A stretch of DNA of 64,000 nt from an uncultured Verrucomicrobiales bacterium (lineage in GTDB: Bacteria; Verrucomicrobiota; Verrucomicrobiia; Verrucomicrobiales; Akkermansiaceae): positions 42,402 to 106,401 of the forward strand of contig CAJQKQ010000008.1 in assembly GCA_905478925.1 (NCBI GenBank), given 5' to 3'. The notes below the pieces were generated by a model that was given only the letters and a program-made list of their open reading frames with translations, made no database searches and had not been told where the DNA came from. The position numbers were made by a program, and so were the translations under genes. Each line of letters begins with the position of its first letter. Position 1 is the first letter of the stretch. This document shows, one piece after another, positions 53,207 to 61,607 of the stretch.

Positions 53207-54208
53207 TCAGTCCCTCCGGCGGCGATTCAACCATTTTCCGACATCCCGGAAGACTTTATCACGGTCGTCATCGTACATGAGGAGATGGTGGGCATCCGGG
53301 TAGTTCTTGTAGGTGCCCGGCACATCGGAGGGGATTCTCGCGAAGAAGCCGCGCATGTCGGAATCGTCGTTGAAAAAGTCCTGCCCGCCGTGGAGGACGA
53401 GCGTGGGGATCTCCAGATTTTTCGCACAGTTGTTCATTCCGTCGATCAGTTTTGCTAGGGTGCCGAGGAGGCGCAGGGTGTGTTTCTCGATGTTGTAAGA
53501 ATTCGTTTGCGATTGTTCAGAATGCTTTGATTCGCTGGTCATCTGGACATCCTGTCCTCCCACGATCGCATCAATGGTAACCCGGGCGAGCGGAAGGGTG
53601 GTGGCGGCGGCCTGGACGAGTTCGATTTTCCAAGGCTCGATGTCATTCTTGAAGCGGACGATGGGCGAGGAGAGCACAAGGCCGTCGCAAGGGGGCTTGC
53701 CGGCGGGTGCGGAAACGAGTGCGTGGGTGGCGATGAGTGCGCCCATGCTTTCGCCATACCAAATGATTTTCGCATCGGGATGGCGCTCTTCGACAAGTTG
53801 GGTGAACGCCTCCAGGTCGGCGTACCATTGTGCGGGATTTCCGATGTCGCCGCGGCGCTGCTTGATCGGGTCGCTACCCTGACCGCGGATCTCATAGGCG
53901 TAGACGGCAGTCTTCGGCTGCCTTTTTATGAGATACTCGCCGAGATTCGTATAGTCCACCGAGGCACCGCAGAAGCCGTGGATGCCGATGACTACGACAT
54001 CCTGAGCCACGTTATTCCGTTTCCAGGTGCGGTAGCCGAAGGTGTCTGACGGGACGTCCACCCCCTTTTGGTTGATCACCAGATAGCTTTGCGGCGCACA
54101 GCCCGCGACGGCCAGGCCGAGCAGGAGTGCGAGTAAGAGCCTGATACGTCCACTGGGCACACGCCTAATCTGCTTGAGGAATCGCGGCTTTGCAACAGTG
54201 GATGGCAT
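53207..54208 (-). CDS. lipoprotein alpha/beta hydrolase (lysophospholipase-like)
   Basis: 333 residues with an N-terminal helix and lipobox (LLLGLAVAGCAPQSY, Cys about 36). Alpha/beta-hydrolase core with oxyanion-hole HGFCGASVDY, nucleophile elbow YGESMGALIA, acid region LVLHGGQDFFNDDSDMRGFF and histidine in YPDAHHLLMYDD. It resembles monoacylglycerol lipase or lysophospholipase (PldB/YpsA-type) proteins. Likely anchored in the outer or inner membrane facing the periplasm. Divergent from the alpha-2-macroglobulin gene across 111 bp. Confidence 0.85.
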   Translation of the reverse strand: MPSTVAKPRFLKQIRRVPSGRIRLLLALLLGLAVAGCAPQSYLVINQKGVDVPSDTFGYRTWKRNNVAQDVVVIGIHGFCGASVDYTNLGEYLIKRQPKTAVYAYEIRGQGSDPIKQRRGDIGNPAQWYADLEAFTQLVEERHPDAKIIWYGESMGALIATHALVSAPAGKPPCDGLVLSSPIVRFKNDIEPWKIELVQAAATTLPLARVTIDAIVGGQDVQMTSESKHSEQSQTNSYNIEKHTLRLLGTLAKLIDGMNNCAKNLEIPTLVLHGGQDFFNDDSDMRGFFARIPSDVPGTYKNYPDAHHLLMYDDDRDKVFRDVGKWLNRRRRD

Positions 54209-54319
54209 GACGAGATCGCTAACGGCCTACGATTTACAGAGATTTCACCTAATTGGCGGGTTTTTGAATGTCCATCGGGAAATATACGTATATATATTGG
54301 ATTTAAATAAATTATATCC

Positions 54320-57300
54320 ATGAAAGCTCGGCGTCTCATTCCACTCATCCTAACGATCGCCGCGCTCCCCTTGGCGGCAGCACCCCGCATTGTTGTCTCA
54401 ACCCCGTCGCTGGTGCCGGAATCGAAGGTTGATGTCGTTTTCGATCAGCCGATGGTCGGGCAGGAAGCGTTGGGGAAAACCGTCGAGAATGATCTGATCG
54501 TCACCCGCCCCGCATTGCCAGCGAAACTCTTTTGGAAAGCTCCGACCATCGCGGAATTTCAGCCTCAAGCTCTCCCGCAAATTGGGACTGAATACCGTTT
54601 CTCCGCAGCGGAAGGCCTCAAGCACCTAGACGGAACGATCGTGGAGGCCGGGGAGTTCGCCTCCATCTCCAGCGAACCGCTGCGCATACTCGCCGCGAAC
54701 ATCCCCAACCGCTGGTCACGGGATTACTCCCCGTCCACGGGCAAATGGTTCATTGTTTTCAACGACGATGTCGAGCCGTCCGCCATCGCCGGGTTCTTTG
54801 GTTTTTCCTCGGAGAGAAACCAGCGGGTGGCGCCGAAGGTCGTGCATGCGACCGCCCAACAGGCAGGGTATTACAGGACGAATTACCTGACGTGGGCGAA
54901 CCGCAAGGATACGGAGAAACAGCGGATGAAAGTGGATCCCGGGACTTTGGTGAAAAATATCGTCGTCGTCACACCGCATTCGCCCCTGCCGGTGGCGAAA
55001 AAATGGGAGCTCAAAGTGCTCAAGGGGCTGCCCAATGCGGCCGCATCTGCGATCCTTGCGAATGACGCATCCTATCGGATCGGGGCGGTCGAGCCGTTCC
55101 GCTTGGTGAAAGTGTATCCGCAGGTTTCGTCGCAGACCCCGCGGCGGATTCAGATCGCCTTCAACCGCAGGCTGCCTGCGGATTTGGCGGTGGACGAGAT
55201 AGTCATTTTGCCGCAACCGGAGAATCTGAGCCTCAGGGTCGAGGAGAAATCATTGTTCGTAGAGGGTGATTTTTCCGCGCATGACAAGTATGTGGTGACA
55301 TTGGCGAAAGGCTTTGTCTCCGCAGAGGGCGTGGATATTAGTAATCCCGGTAACATTGAGACCGTCTTCGAGAGACTGGAATCTCAAGTCTTACTGCCTT
55401 CCGAAGACGAGGCGCAGTTTGCCCACGGCTTGCGGAAATACGCTATCGACACGGTGAATATTTCCTCGGTGAAAATCCGGGTCAAGAAGCTCTCAGGCAA
55501 AGGTGCCGTCCGGGCTTTCCAAGGTTACCGGAACTACACCGGCCAGGGACCCAACTACACCCAGGTGGAGCCGACTTCAGTCATTCCCTATTCGTTGATT
55601 CCCGGGGAAACGATACTCGAAAAAGAAATCCGGCTCGGCACCGCGGTGGACACCGGGAAGACCATCGAACTCTCCTGGGATGACCTGCTGCCCGCCGGCC
55701 TCGATTTCGCGACCCTGTTCGTGGATGTGATCGGCAGCCCCCATCCGGATGCGAAAGCCAGCGGCAGGCGCAACGCCCAGTCTATCGTCCAGCTCACCGA
55801 CATCGGCCTTGCCTGGAAATTTACCGAGTCTTCTTCGCTTGTGTTCGCATTTTCCTGTCAGACGGGGAAGCCCCTGCCCGGGGTGAAAATCGGCGTGCAC
55901 GGTGAGGACGCGAAATCGCTGGCCGAGCTTGTTACGAACGAAAGCGGAATGGTCACAGTTCCAAGGAACGCGGATGTCCGCCACATCCAGGCTCGCCTCG
56001 GCAAGGACTCCTACACGGTCGCTTTCGATGAGACTTTGGACAGGGTCGGCATGTGGCATTTTCCGGTGCGGTATTCATGGATGAAGCAGCGTCCTGAAAT
56101 CCGCCGAGCCTTCCTTTTCACCGAACGCTCACTCTACCGCCCGGGTGAAACGGTGCGTATCAAAGGCATTGTCCGCGACCAACTGGGAAATGCGATCGCG
56201 CTTTCCAAGAAGGCTCCCGCGCGTGTCGTGATCATCGATCCGGAGGACAAGGAAATCTTCACCCAGGCTGTCGAGCTTTCCGCTCTCGGTTCCTTCGACC
56301 TCACCTACACCCTGCCGGATTCGAAAACCGGAGGCCACACGATCAAGCTGGAATTCCCGGAGGAACTTGAGCTCGCGGAAAAAACGGAGGACTGGGAGGA
56401 TCAGATTGCAATCCAGCAAAGCGCATCCTTCAGCCTGCCGCTCAAAGTCGAGGAATTCCGCCGCAATACCTTCGAACTCGTCCAGAAAATCGATACGCCC
56501 GTAATCGGTGCGGCGGAAATTTCCGCGAAGCTCACCGCCACCTACTATCAGGGGCAGCCAGTCGCTGCAGGAAATACATCCACCTTCACCGAGATCTCAG
56601 AGATCAACCCCTACCCGGAGCGCTACCGCGACTTCCTCTTTGGAAATCACCGCAAGGACGACTGGCGCTACTGGTATAACTATTTCGGATACCGCGACCG
56701 CGACGATGATAATGAGATCACAAGCACGACATTCGATTCCGAACAGGTGCTATCCAAGCAAGGCTTCGCTGAAATCTCCGTCAAAATTCCGGCCGGGGAT
56801 TTTCCGACGACCCACCAGGTCAGCGTGGCTACCGAGGTGACGGACGCCAACAGCCAGACACTCACCGCACGCTCGACAGCGACCGTCCATCCGGCGGCGC
56901 TGTATGTGGGAATTTCCCGTGTTGACCGGCTGATCCGGGTCGGGGATGAAACGCCGTTCCGTATCGTCGTTACCGACACAGATGGCGAGCCTGCGGAGCA
57001 GGATGTCGCGCTCACGGCGAGCGTGACGCGCGAGGTGCACACCACCACCAAGACGACCAACGCGAACGGCGACACGGTGACCCGCAGCGAGGCGCATGAG
57101 GAAGATGTATCTACTGTAAATATCGTAGTTCGCGCCGGGGACTCTGCGAAGGAAGGGCTTCCGTTTCCTGTTTCCCCCGAGCATGACGGCCTCCATTTTC
57201 TCACACTAAAAGGCAAGGATGCGGAGGGCCGGGAGTTTGCCACGGTCACCCGCTTCCATGTCTATGGAGCGAAGGAATACCCGTGGCAATACGAGGAAGG

Positions 57301-57769
57301 AATACGCATCAAGCTGGTGTCTGAGAAGAAGTCCTACCAGCCGGGTGATGTGGCGCGCATCCTTGTGCTTTCCCCGATCGAAGGCACCGCGCTGGTCACG
57401 GTCGAACGGGAGAATGTCCTCAGCTCCTACCTCACCGAGCTCAAGGCGGAGAATCCCGTCATCGAGATCCCGCTCGCCGACGAGCATGCTCCGAATGCCT
57501 ACGTCTCCATCCTGATCGTCAAAGGCTCTGCGGAATCCGCCCGCGAGATCAAGGAGCCGCAGCTCCGTCTCGGCTACTGCGAACTGAAGGTCGAGAACCA
57601 GCGAGATCGCCTCGCCGTTGCCATTGATAAGCCCTCTGAAAGTTATCGTCCGGGCACGTCCGTGAGCCTCGGCGGTACGGTGTTGGCATCCGATGGTAAG
57701 CCGGCGGCAGGCGCGGAGGTGAGCCTCTACGCTGTCGATGAAGGGACGCTCACAGTGATGGGGTTATGA
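54320..57769 (+). CDS. alpha-2-macroglobulin family protein, N-terminal part (frameshifted)
   Basis: 1149 residues: signal peptide MKARRLIPLILTIAALPLAA, then MG-type beta-sandwich domains and the bait-region side of a bacterial alpha-2-macroglobulin (e.g. RRAFLFTERSLYRPGETVRI, KGIVRDQLGNAIALSKKAPA). It stops abruptly at 57769 after YAVDEGTLTVMGL. One inserted base near 57765 explains this: removing it joins the frame to DTPDPMAFFYDRRYLAVDAG and the downstream ORF. Bacterial members are periplasmic protease traps. The upstream gap is AT-rich (TATACGTATATATATT), a likely promoter. Confidence 0.8.
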   Translation: MKARRLIPLILTIAALPLAAAPRIVVSTPSLVPESKVDVVFDQPMVGQEALGKTVENDLIVTRPALPAKLFWKAPTIAEFQPQALPQIGTEYRFSAAEGLKHLDGTIVEAGEFASISSEPLRILAANIPNRWSRDYSPSTGKWFIVFNDDVEPSAIAGFFGFSSERNQRVAPKVVHATAQQAGYYRTNYLTWANRKDTEKQRMKVDPGTLVKNIVVVTPHSPLPVAKKWELKVLKGLPNAAASAILANDASYRIGAVEPFRLVKVYPQVSSQTPRRIQIAFNRRLPADLAVDEIVILPQPENLSLRVEEKSLFVEGDFSAHDKYVVTLAKGFVSAEGVDISNPGNIETVFERLESQVLLPSEDEAQFAHGLRKYAIDTVNISSVKIRVKKLSGKGAVRAFQGYRNYTGQGPNYTQVEPTSVIPYSLIPGETILEKEIRLGTAVDTGKTIELSWDDLLPAGLDFATLFVDVIGSPHPDAKASGRRNAQSIVQLTDIGLAWKFTESSSLVFAFSCQTGKPLPGVKIGVHGEDAKSLAELVTNESGMVTVPRNADVRHIQARLGKDSYTVAFDETLDRVGMWHFPVRYSWMKQRPEIRRAFLFTERSLYRPGETVRIKGIVRDQLGNAIALSKKAPARVVIIDPEDKEIFTQAVELSALGSFDLTYTLPDSKTGGHTIKLEFPEELELAEKTEDWEDQIAIQQSASFSLPLKVEEFRRNTFELVQKIDTPVIGAAEISAKLTATYYQGQPVAAGNTSTFTEISEINPYPERYRDFLFGNHRKDDWRYWYNYFGYRDRDDDNEITSTTFDSEQVLSKQGFAEISVKIPAGDFPTTHQVSVATEVTDANSQTLTARSTATVHPAALYVGISRVDRLIRVGDETPFRIVVTDTDGEPAEQDVALTASVTREVHTTTKTTNANGDTVTRSEAHEEDVSTVNIVVRAGDSAKEGLPFPVSPEHDGLHFLTLKGKDAEGREFATVTRFHVYGAKEYPWQYEEGIRIKLVSEKKSYQPGDVARILVLSPIEGTALVTVERENVLSSYLTELKAENPVIEIPLADEHAPNAYVSILIVKGSAESAREIKEPQLRLGYCELKVENQRDRLAVAIDKPSESYRPGTSVSLGGTVLASDGKPAAGAEVSLYAVDEGTLTVMGL

Positions 57770-57782
57770 CACCCCGGATCCA

Positions 57783-60041
57783 ATGGCGTTTTTCTACGAC
57801 AGACGCTACCTCGCCGTGGATGCAGGGACATCGTTCCACGATTTCATCTCTGAGAACAGCGACTACCGATCGTTCCATAACAAGGGCTTCCACGTCGGCG
57901 GCGGTGGCGACTTGAGCAAGCTCGCAGAACTCTTCCGGAAAAACTTCGACCCCTGCGCGGCATGGGTACCGACGCTGGTGACGGATGAAGCGGGAAGGTT
58001 CACCCACAGCTTCGACCTACCGGACACGCTGACTCGCTACCGCGTCATCGCCGTCGCGCATCACGAAGGTGGGCGCTTCGGTCACGGCGAATCGGCCGTG
58101 CTTGCGAAAAAGCCCCTGATGCTGGAGCCGAAACTTCCGCGTTTCGCCCATCAAGGAGATTTGATTGCCGGCCGGGTGATGGTGCAGAACGCATCCGGAG
58201 GAACCTCCACATGGGAGGTCATCTGCTCGATGGGAACCGGAAGCGAAACCCCTCTGGCCACTCTCGTAGGGACGGCGCAACAGAGCCTTACACTTGCTGA
58301 TGGCGAATCTGCGGTGCTCACATACCCGATCCGCATCGATGGCACCGGCGAAGTGAATATTTCGTTTCAGGCGAGCCCGCTTTCGCTTGAGGAAGGGGAG
58401 CTGACCCCGGAGTTCAGTGCTTCGCTGTCCGACGCCGTTCAGGAGACCTTCCAATCCCATTTCCCGATGCTACTGATCCGTCAGGTGATGGCGGTTCGCC
58501 TTTCCGCCAATGGTAAAACCGATCTCCGCGACCTGCTCAGCAAGGAGCTGAAAACCGCCAACGGCAGCGTGGAACTCGAATTCGCAACTTCGCCGTTGGT
58601 GGAAATTTCCTCCTCGGTGAATTACCTGCTCCGATACCCCTACGGTTGCGCGGAGCAGACCAGTTCGTCGATGATGCCATGGCTGGCGGTGAAAAACCTC
58701 CGGCCTTTCGTTCCCGCCTTCGCAGGCAAGGATGACAAGGAGGTCGCGACGGCCATCGGGATCGGCGTTGGCCGCCTTCTCAGTATGCAGCAAGCGGACG
58801 GCTCCTTCGGCTATTGGCCGGGAGCGACCGAGACCAACCAGTGGGTCACGCCCTATGCAGGCTTGGCACTTACCCTGGCTTCACAAAACGGTGGCAACGT
58901 TCCTCCATCCGCACTGGAAAGGCTTTCCCAATACCTGATCAAATCCCTGCGCGGTGCCGGAGAGGCGAAGACCTCCTATCAACTCGAGAACCATGCCCGT
59001 TCGCTCTACACCCTCGCCCTGCTGGGCCAGGCTCAGCCGCCCTATCACGCTCTCATGGCGGAGAAACTTCCCCACATGAGCGATACGGCTCGCTCCTTCC
59101 TCGCAGCTGCCATGGCGGTCGGCTCCGAAGGCAGGCCAAAGGTTCTTGCTGCCGCCAGCGATGTCCTCAACTCCAAGGTCAAATACAAGTCGCTTGAGAA
59201 CGGCGGTTACTGGAGCCCCGGAAATTCATCGATAGCGGCGAAACTCATCGCCGAGCTCGCGATCGATCCCGATTCCAAGGAGGTCCACTCCACGCTCGAC
59301 AGGCTGCTCAACGACCGCAACCCCTACGGCCACTGGCGCAGCACGTGGGTCAATGGCTGGAGCCTCCTCGCGATGTCGCAATACGCCTCCTATCAGGATA
59401 CTTCCGCTGCGCCGGTGCGCTTCGTCCTGAATGCGAACGGCAAACGCGATGAGATCGACCTTACCAAGGAGAACCCGACCGCCGTCCGTTCGTTCGCGCT
59501 CACCGCCGCTTCCAATATGGAAGTCGAAACCACCGTGCCCGCATACATCCGCATGAAAGTGGCCGGGAAACCTGCGATCGCTCCGCTGGCACCTGTCTCA
59601 AACAACGGCATGTCCATCGACCGCTTTTACGAAAAGGTTCTGCCAAGCGGTCAGACTGAGGTGCTCACGCGGCCTTCGAAAGGGGATCTGATCCGCGTCA
59701 CTCTCCGCGTAACCCTGCCAAAGGACGACACCCGCTACCTCGTCGTGGACGATCCGCTGCCCGCGATCTTCGAGACGGTGAATTCTGATTTTTCCTCCCA
59801 ATCCGCCGCTCAAACCATCCGCACCAGCGAGAATGATTGGAACGTTTCCCATTCGGAACTCCGCTCGGACCGTGCCGCCTTCTTCATGAACCGTGTCTGG
59901 CGGAAAGGCACCTACAAGCTCACCTACCTCGCCCGCTGCACGGTCGGCGGTGTTGTCATGGCTCCGCCCGCAAAGGTCGAGGCGATGTATGATCCCGAGA
60001 ATTTTGCGCTATCGTCCTCGCAGAAATTCACGACCAAATAG
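57783..60041 (+). CDS. alpha-2-macroglobulin family protein, C-terminal part (frameshifted)
   Basis: 752 residues: MG10/alpha-2-macroglobulin C-terminal domains. WVPTLVTDEAGRFTHSFDLP, DTLTRYRVIAVAHHEG, and a thioester-type motif YPYGCAEQTSSSMMPWLAVK (Cys-x-Glu-Gln) followed by helical toroid repeats (IGVGRLLSMQQADGSFGYWP, SYQLENHARSLYTLALLGQA). The end shows a receptor-like beta-sandwich (RKGTYKLTYLARCTVGGVVM). It lacks its own signal peptide and start region, so it is the second half of the frame starting at 54320. No penicillin-binding partner (pbpC) is nearby. Confidence 0.8.
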   Translation: MAFFYDRRYLAVDAGTSFHDFISENSDYRSFHNKGFHVGGGGDLSKLAELFRKNFDPCAAWVPTLVTDEAGRFTHSFDLPDTLTRYRVIAVAHHEGGRFGHGESAVLAKKPLMLEPKLPRFAHQGDLIAGRVMVQNASGGTSTWEVICSMGTGSETPLATLVGTAQQSLTLADGESAVLTYPIRIDGTGEVNISFQASPLSLEEGELTPEFSASLSDAVQETFQSHFPMLLIRQVMAVRLSANGKTDLRDLLSKELKTANGSVELEFATSPLVEISSSVNYLLRYPYGCAEQTSSSMMPWLAVKNLRPFVPAFAGKDDKEVATAIGIGVGRLLSMQQADGSFGYWPGATETNQWVTPYAGLALTLASQNGGNVPPSALERLSQYLIKSLRGAGEAKTSYQLENHARSLYTLALLGQAQPPYHALMAEKLPHMSDTARSFLAAAMAVGSEGRPKVLAAASDVLNSKVKYKSLENGGYWSPGNSSIAAKLIAELAIDPDSKEVHSTLDRLLNDRNPYGHWRSTWVNGWSLLAMSQYASYQDTSAAPVRFVLNANGKRDEIDLTKENPTAVRSFALTAASNMEVETTVPAYIRMKVAGKPAIAPLAPVSNNGMSIDRFYEKVLPSGQTEVLTRPSKGDLIRVTLRVTLPKDDTRYLVVDDPLPAIFETVNSDFSSQSAAQTIRTSENDWNVSHSELRSDRAAFFMNRVWRKGTYKLTYLARCTVGGVVMAPPAKVEAMYDPENFALSSSQKFTTK

Positions 60042-60042
60042 C

Positions 60043-60558
60043 AACCACGTTGAACACAATCTCAGTTCGAGATGAATCCCTGCAGGGATTTATCCGGTAG
60101 GTCGATCCGCTCTTCATCGGCATGCCATCCACTCGCTGAACGCAGCCCTTCCTTGCAAGGAGTGGCTGCATTCTGCTGCCATCCAAGAATAGAGGAAATA
60201 GCTAGGGAAGAGGCTCAGGTTGCTGGGCAGCGGAACGCAGCCCCTCCTTGGGGAGGAATCGATTTCACCAACTTATCTTGCTTGGCGATTTGGCGGTGAA
60301 ACCTTCTCCGATTGTAGACAGCGGAATGTCAGAATGGGGTCAGGCAAGTCTTTTTGACATCCTGATGCCTTCAAGCCGACACGATCAACAAGTGATCGCG
60401 CTGCGCCCGGAGTGGGCCGAGGTGTGACATACCGCATGCGGTTCCAAGCGCAGGATTTTTATTGTCAGCAAGGTGGAGGTGGAGTAATTCACTGTCCATC
60501 CGGTTTCGGAGCTTCCAATCTTGCCCCAGGTTTTACTGGAGTTCGTAAAAGCCCACAG
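60043..60558. repeat. array of palindromic repeats upstream of tRNA-Thr
   Basis: A 516-bp gap with no gene. It holds ATCCCTGCAGGGAT (perfect palindrome, near 60067-60080); facing units GAACGCAGCCCTTCCTTG and CAAGGAGTGGCTGCATTC; a unit 60161-60250 matching the outer arms of the 40279 element (AGTGGCTG.ATTCTGC... GGGCAGCGGAACGCAGCC); TTGTAGACAGCGG near 60312, shared with 51500; and GGGGTCAGGCAAGTCTTTTT near 60336, which resembles REP/RAYT-type words. It looks like a BIME-like array. Confidence 0.6.
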
Positions 60559-60633
60559 GCCGCTGTAGCTCAGGGGTAGAGCAATTCATTCGTAATGAAT
60601 AGGTCGTCGGTTCAATTCCGACCAGCGGCTCCA
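60559..60633 (+). tRNA. tRNA-Thr (anticodon CGU)
   Basis: A 75-base cloverleaf with encoded CCA: acceptor GCCGCTG/CAGCGGC, D-arm TAGCTCAGGGGTAGAGC, anticodon stem ATTCA/TGAAT with loop TTCGTAA (anticodon CGT, reading ACG), T-arm GTCGGTTCAATTCCGAC. It stands alone; no integrase or att-like duplication is seen downstream to 60843. Confidence 0.93.
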
Positions 60634-60843
60634 TATTTTATATGGGTTTGTGGGCGTTTCTATTTTCTTTAGATTTACGGTCGTTACGAGTGAGTCACTA
60701 GAATTTCCCTCATTGAACAGGTGTTTCAGGTAACGCTGTCAGCTTCGAGTAACGACCCATCGAACCTGGGTGATCGGGAACTACGAACAGGGTTCCTCTT
60801 TTTCATTTTTCGGCCAGTTCTCCCTTGTGTAGGAGCCCTGGAA

Positions 60844-61545
60844 CTACGAATCCATCTCTGGTAAACCATTCGGCCAATGCGGAATATCGCCGAGAGTGGC
60901 GATCCGAGCCAGATCTACGGCATTTCCAGCACCGAGTTTACGTATTGCATTCGCGCGGTGGATCTTGATGGTGATCACGGCGAGACCCAGTTGGTGGGCG
61001 ACTTCCTTGTTCAGCAAGCCGCCCACCACCATGGATACGATATTTCGTTCCCGCTTGGTCAGGGTCGCGACGCGCTTGCTGATTTCATAGATTTCACCCT
61101 CCACCTCCCGCCGTATTGAGTCTCGCTTAAGAGCGAGACTCACAGCCTTGACCAGAGCCTCGGGTTCGAAAGGCTTGGTGATAAAATCATCCGCACCATC
61201 ACGCATCGCACCGACGATGGACTGTGTGCTCCAATGAGCGGTGAGAAAGATGGTTGGCATGATCCAGCCCCGCTCGCGTATCTCGCGGTAAACTTGAACT
61301 CCCGTGACCCCGCCCTCAAGATGGTGATCCAACAGGAGGCATGCGGGAACTTCCGGCAATTCTGAGGAAAAAAGCGATTCCGCCGTTGCGTGGCTCAGCA
61401 CAAAGTAGCCCTTGGCGCTGAGCAATAACTTCAAACTATCCCGAATGGACAAATCATCATCCAAAACATGGACTACATGGTTGTTAGGTGTCAATGAGTT
61501 GAGTGAATGTGGTGTCGTGGGCACAGGTGTGGGAGCGACAGGCAA
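60844..61545 (-). CDS. FixJ-family two-component response regulator
   Basis: 233 residues. Receiver domain with acidic cluster LDDD (28-31), phospho-acceptor Asp73 (LLLDHHLEGG), Thr102 and Lys124 (ITKPFEPE). A LuxR-type HTH follows (about 165-220: LTKRERNIVSMVVGGLLNKE, VAHQLGLAVITIKIHRANAI). The start is TTG; 61545 or 61494 both fit. It lies 62 bases downstream of the histidine kinase gene on the same strand, so the pair is one operon. Confidence 0.9.
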   Translation of the reverse strand: MPVAPTPVPTTPHSLNSLTPNNHVVHVLDDDLSIRDSLKLLLSAKGYFVLSHATAESLFSSELPEVPACLLLDHHLEGGVTGVQVYREIRERGWIMPTIFLTAHWSTQSIVGAMRDGADDFITKPFEPEALVKAVSLALKRDSIRREVEGEIYEISKRVATLTKRERNIVSMVVGGLLNKEVAHQLGLAVITIKIHRANAIRKLGAGNAVDLARIATLGDIPHWPNGLPEMDS

Positions 61546-61607
61546 TTTATGCCCGCCGGAAGACGGAATTCACTGTGAAATGTATGATATTGTCCATTGC
61601 AGAATGG

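Noticed and set aside
57783..60041. C-terminal alpha-2-macroglobulin ORF as an independent gene.
   Set aside because: It lacks a signal peptide and its N-terminus continues the preceding frame after a one-base correction.
60559..60843. Integrated element at tRNA-Thr.
   Set aside because: No integrase and no duplicated tRNA 3' end could be found in the 210 bases downstream.
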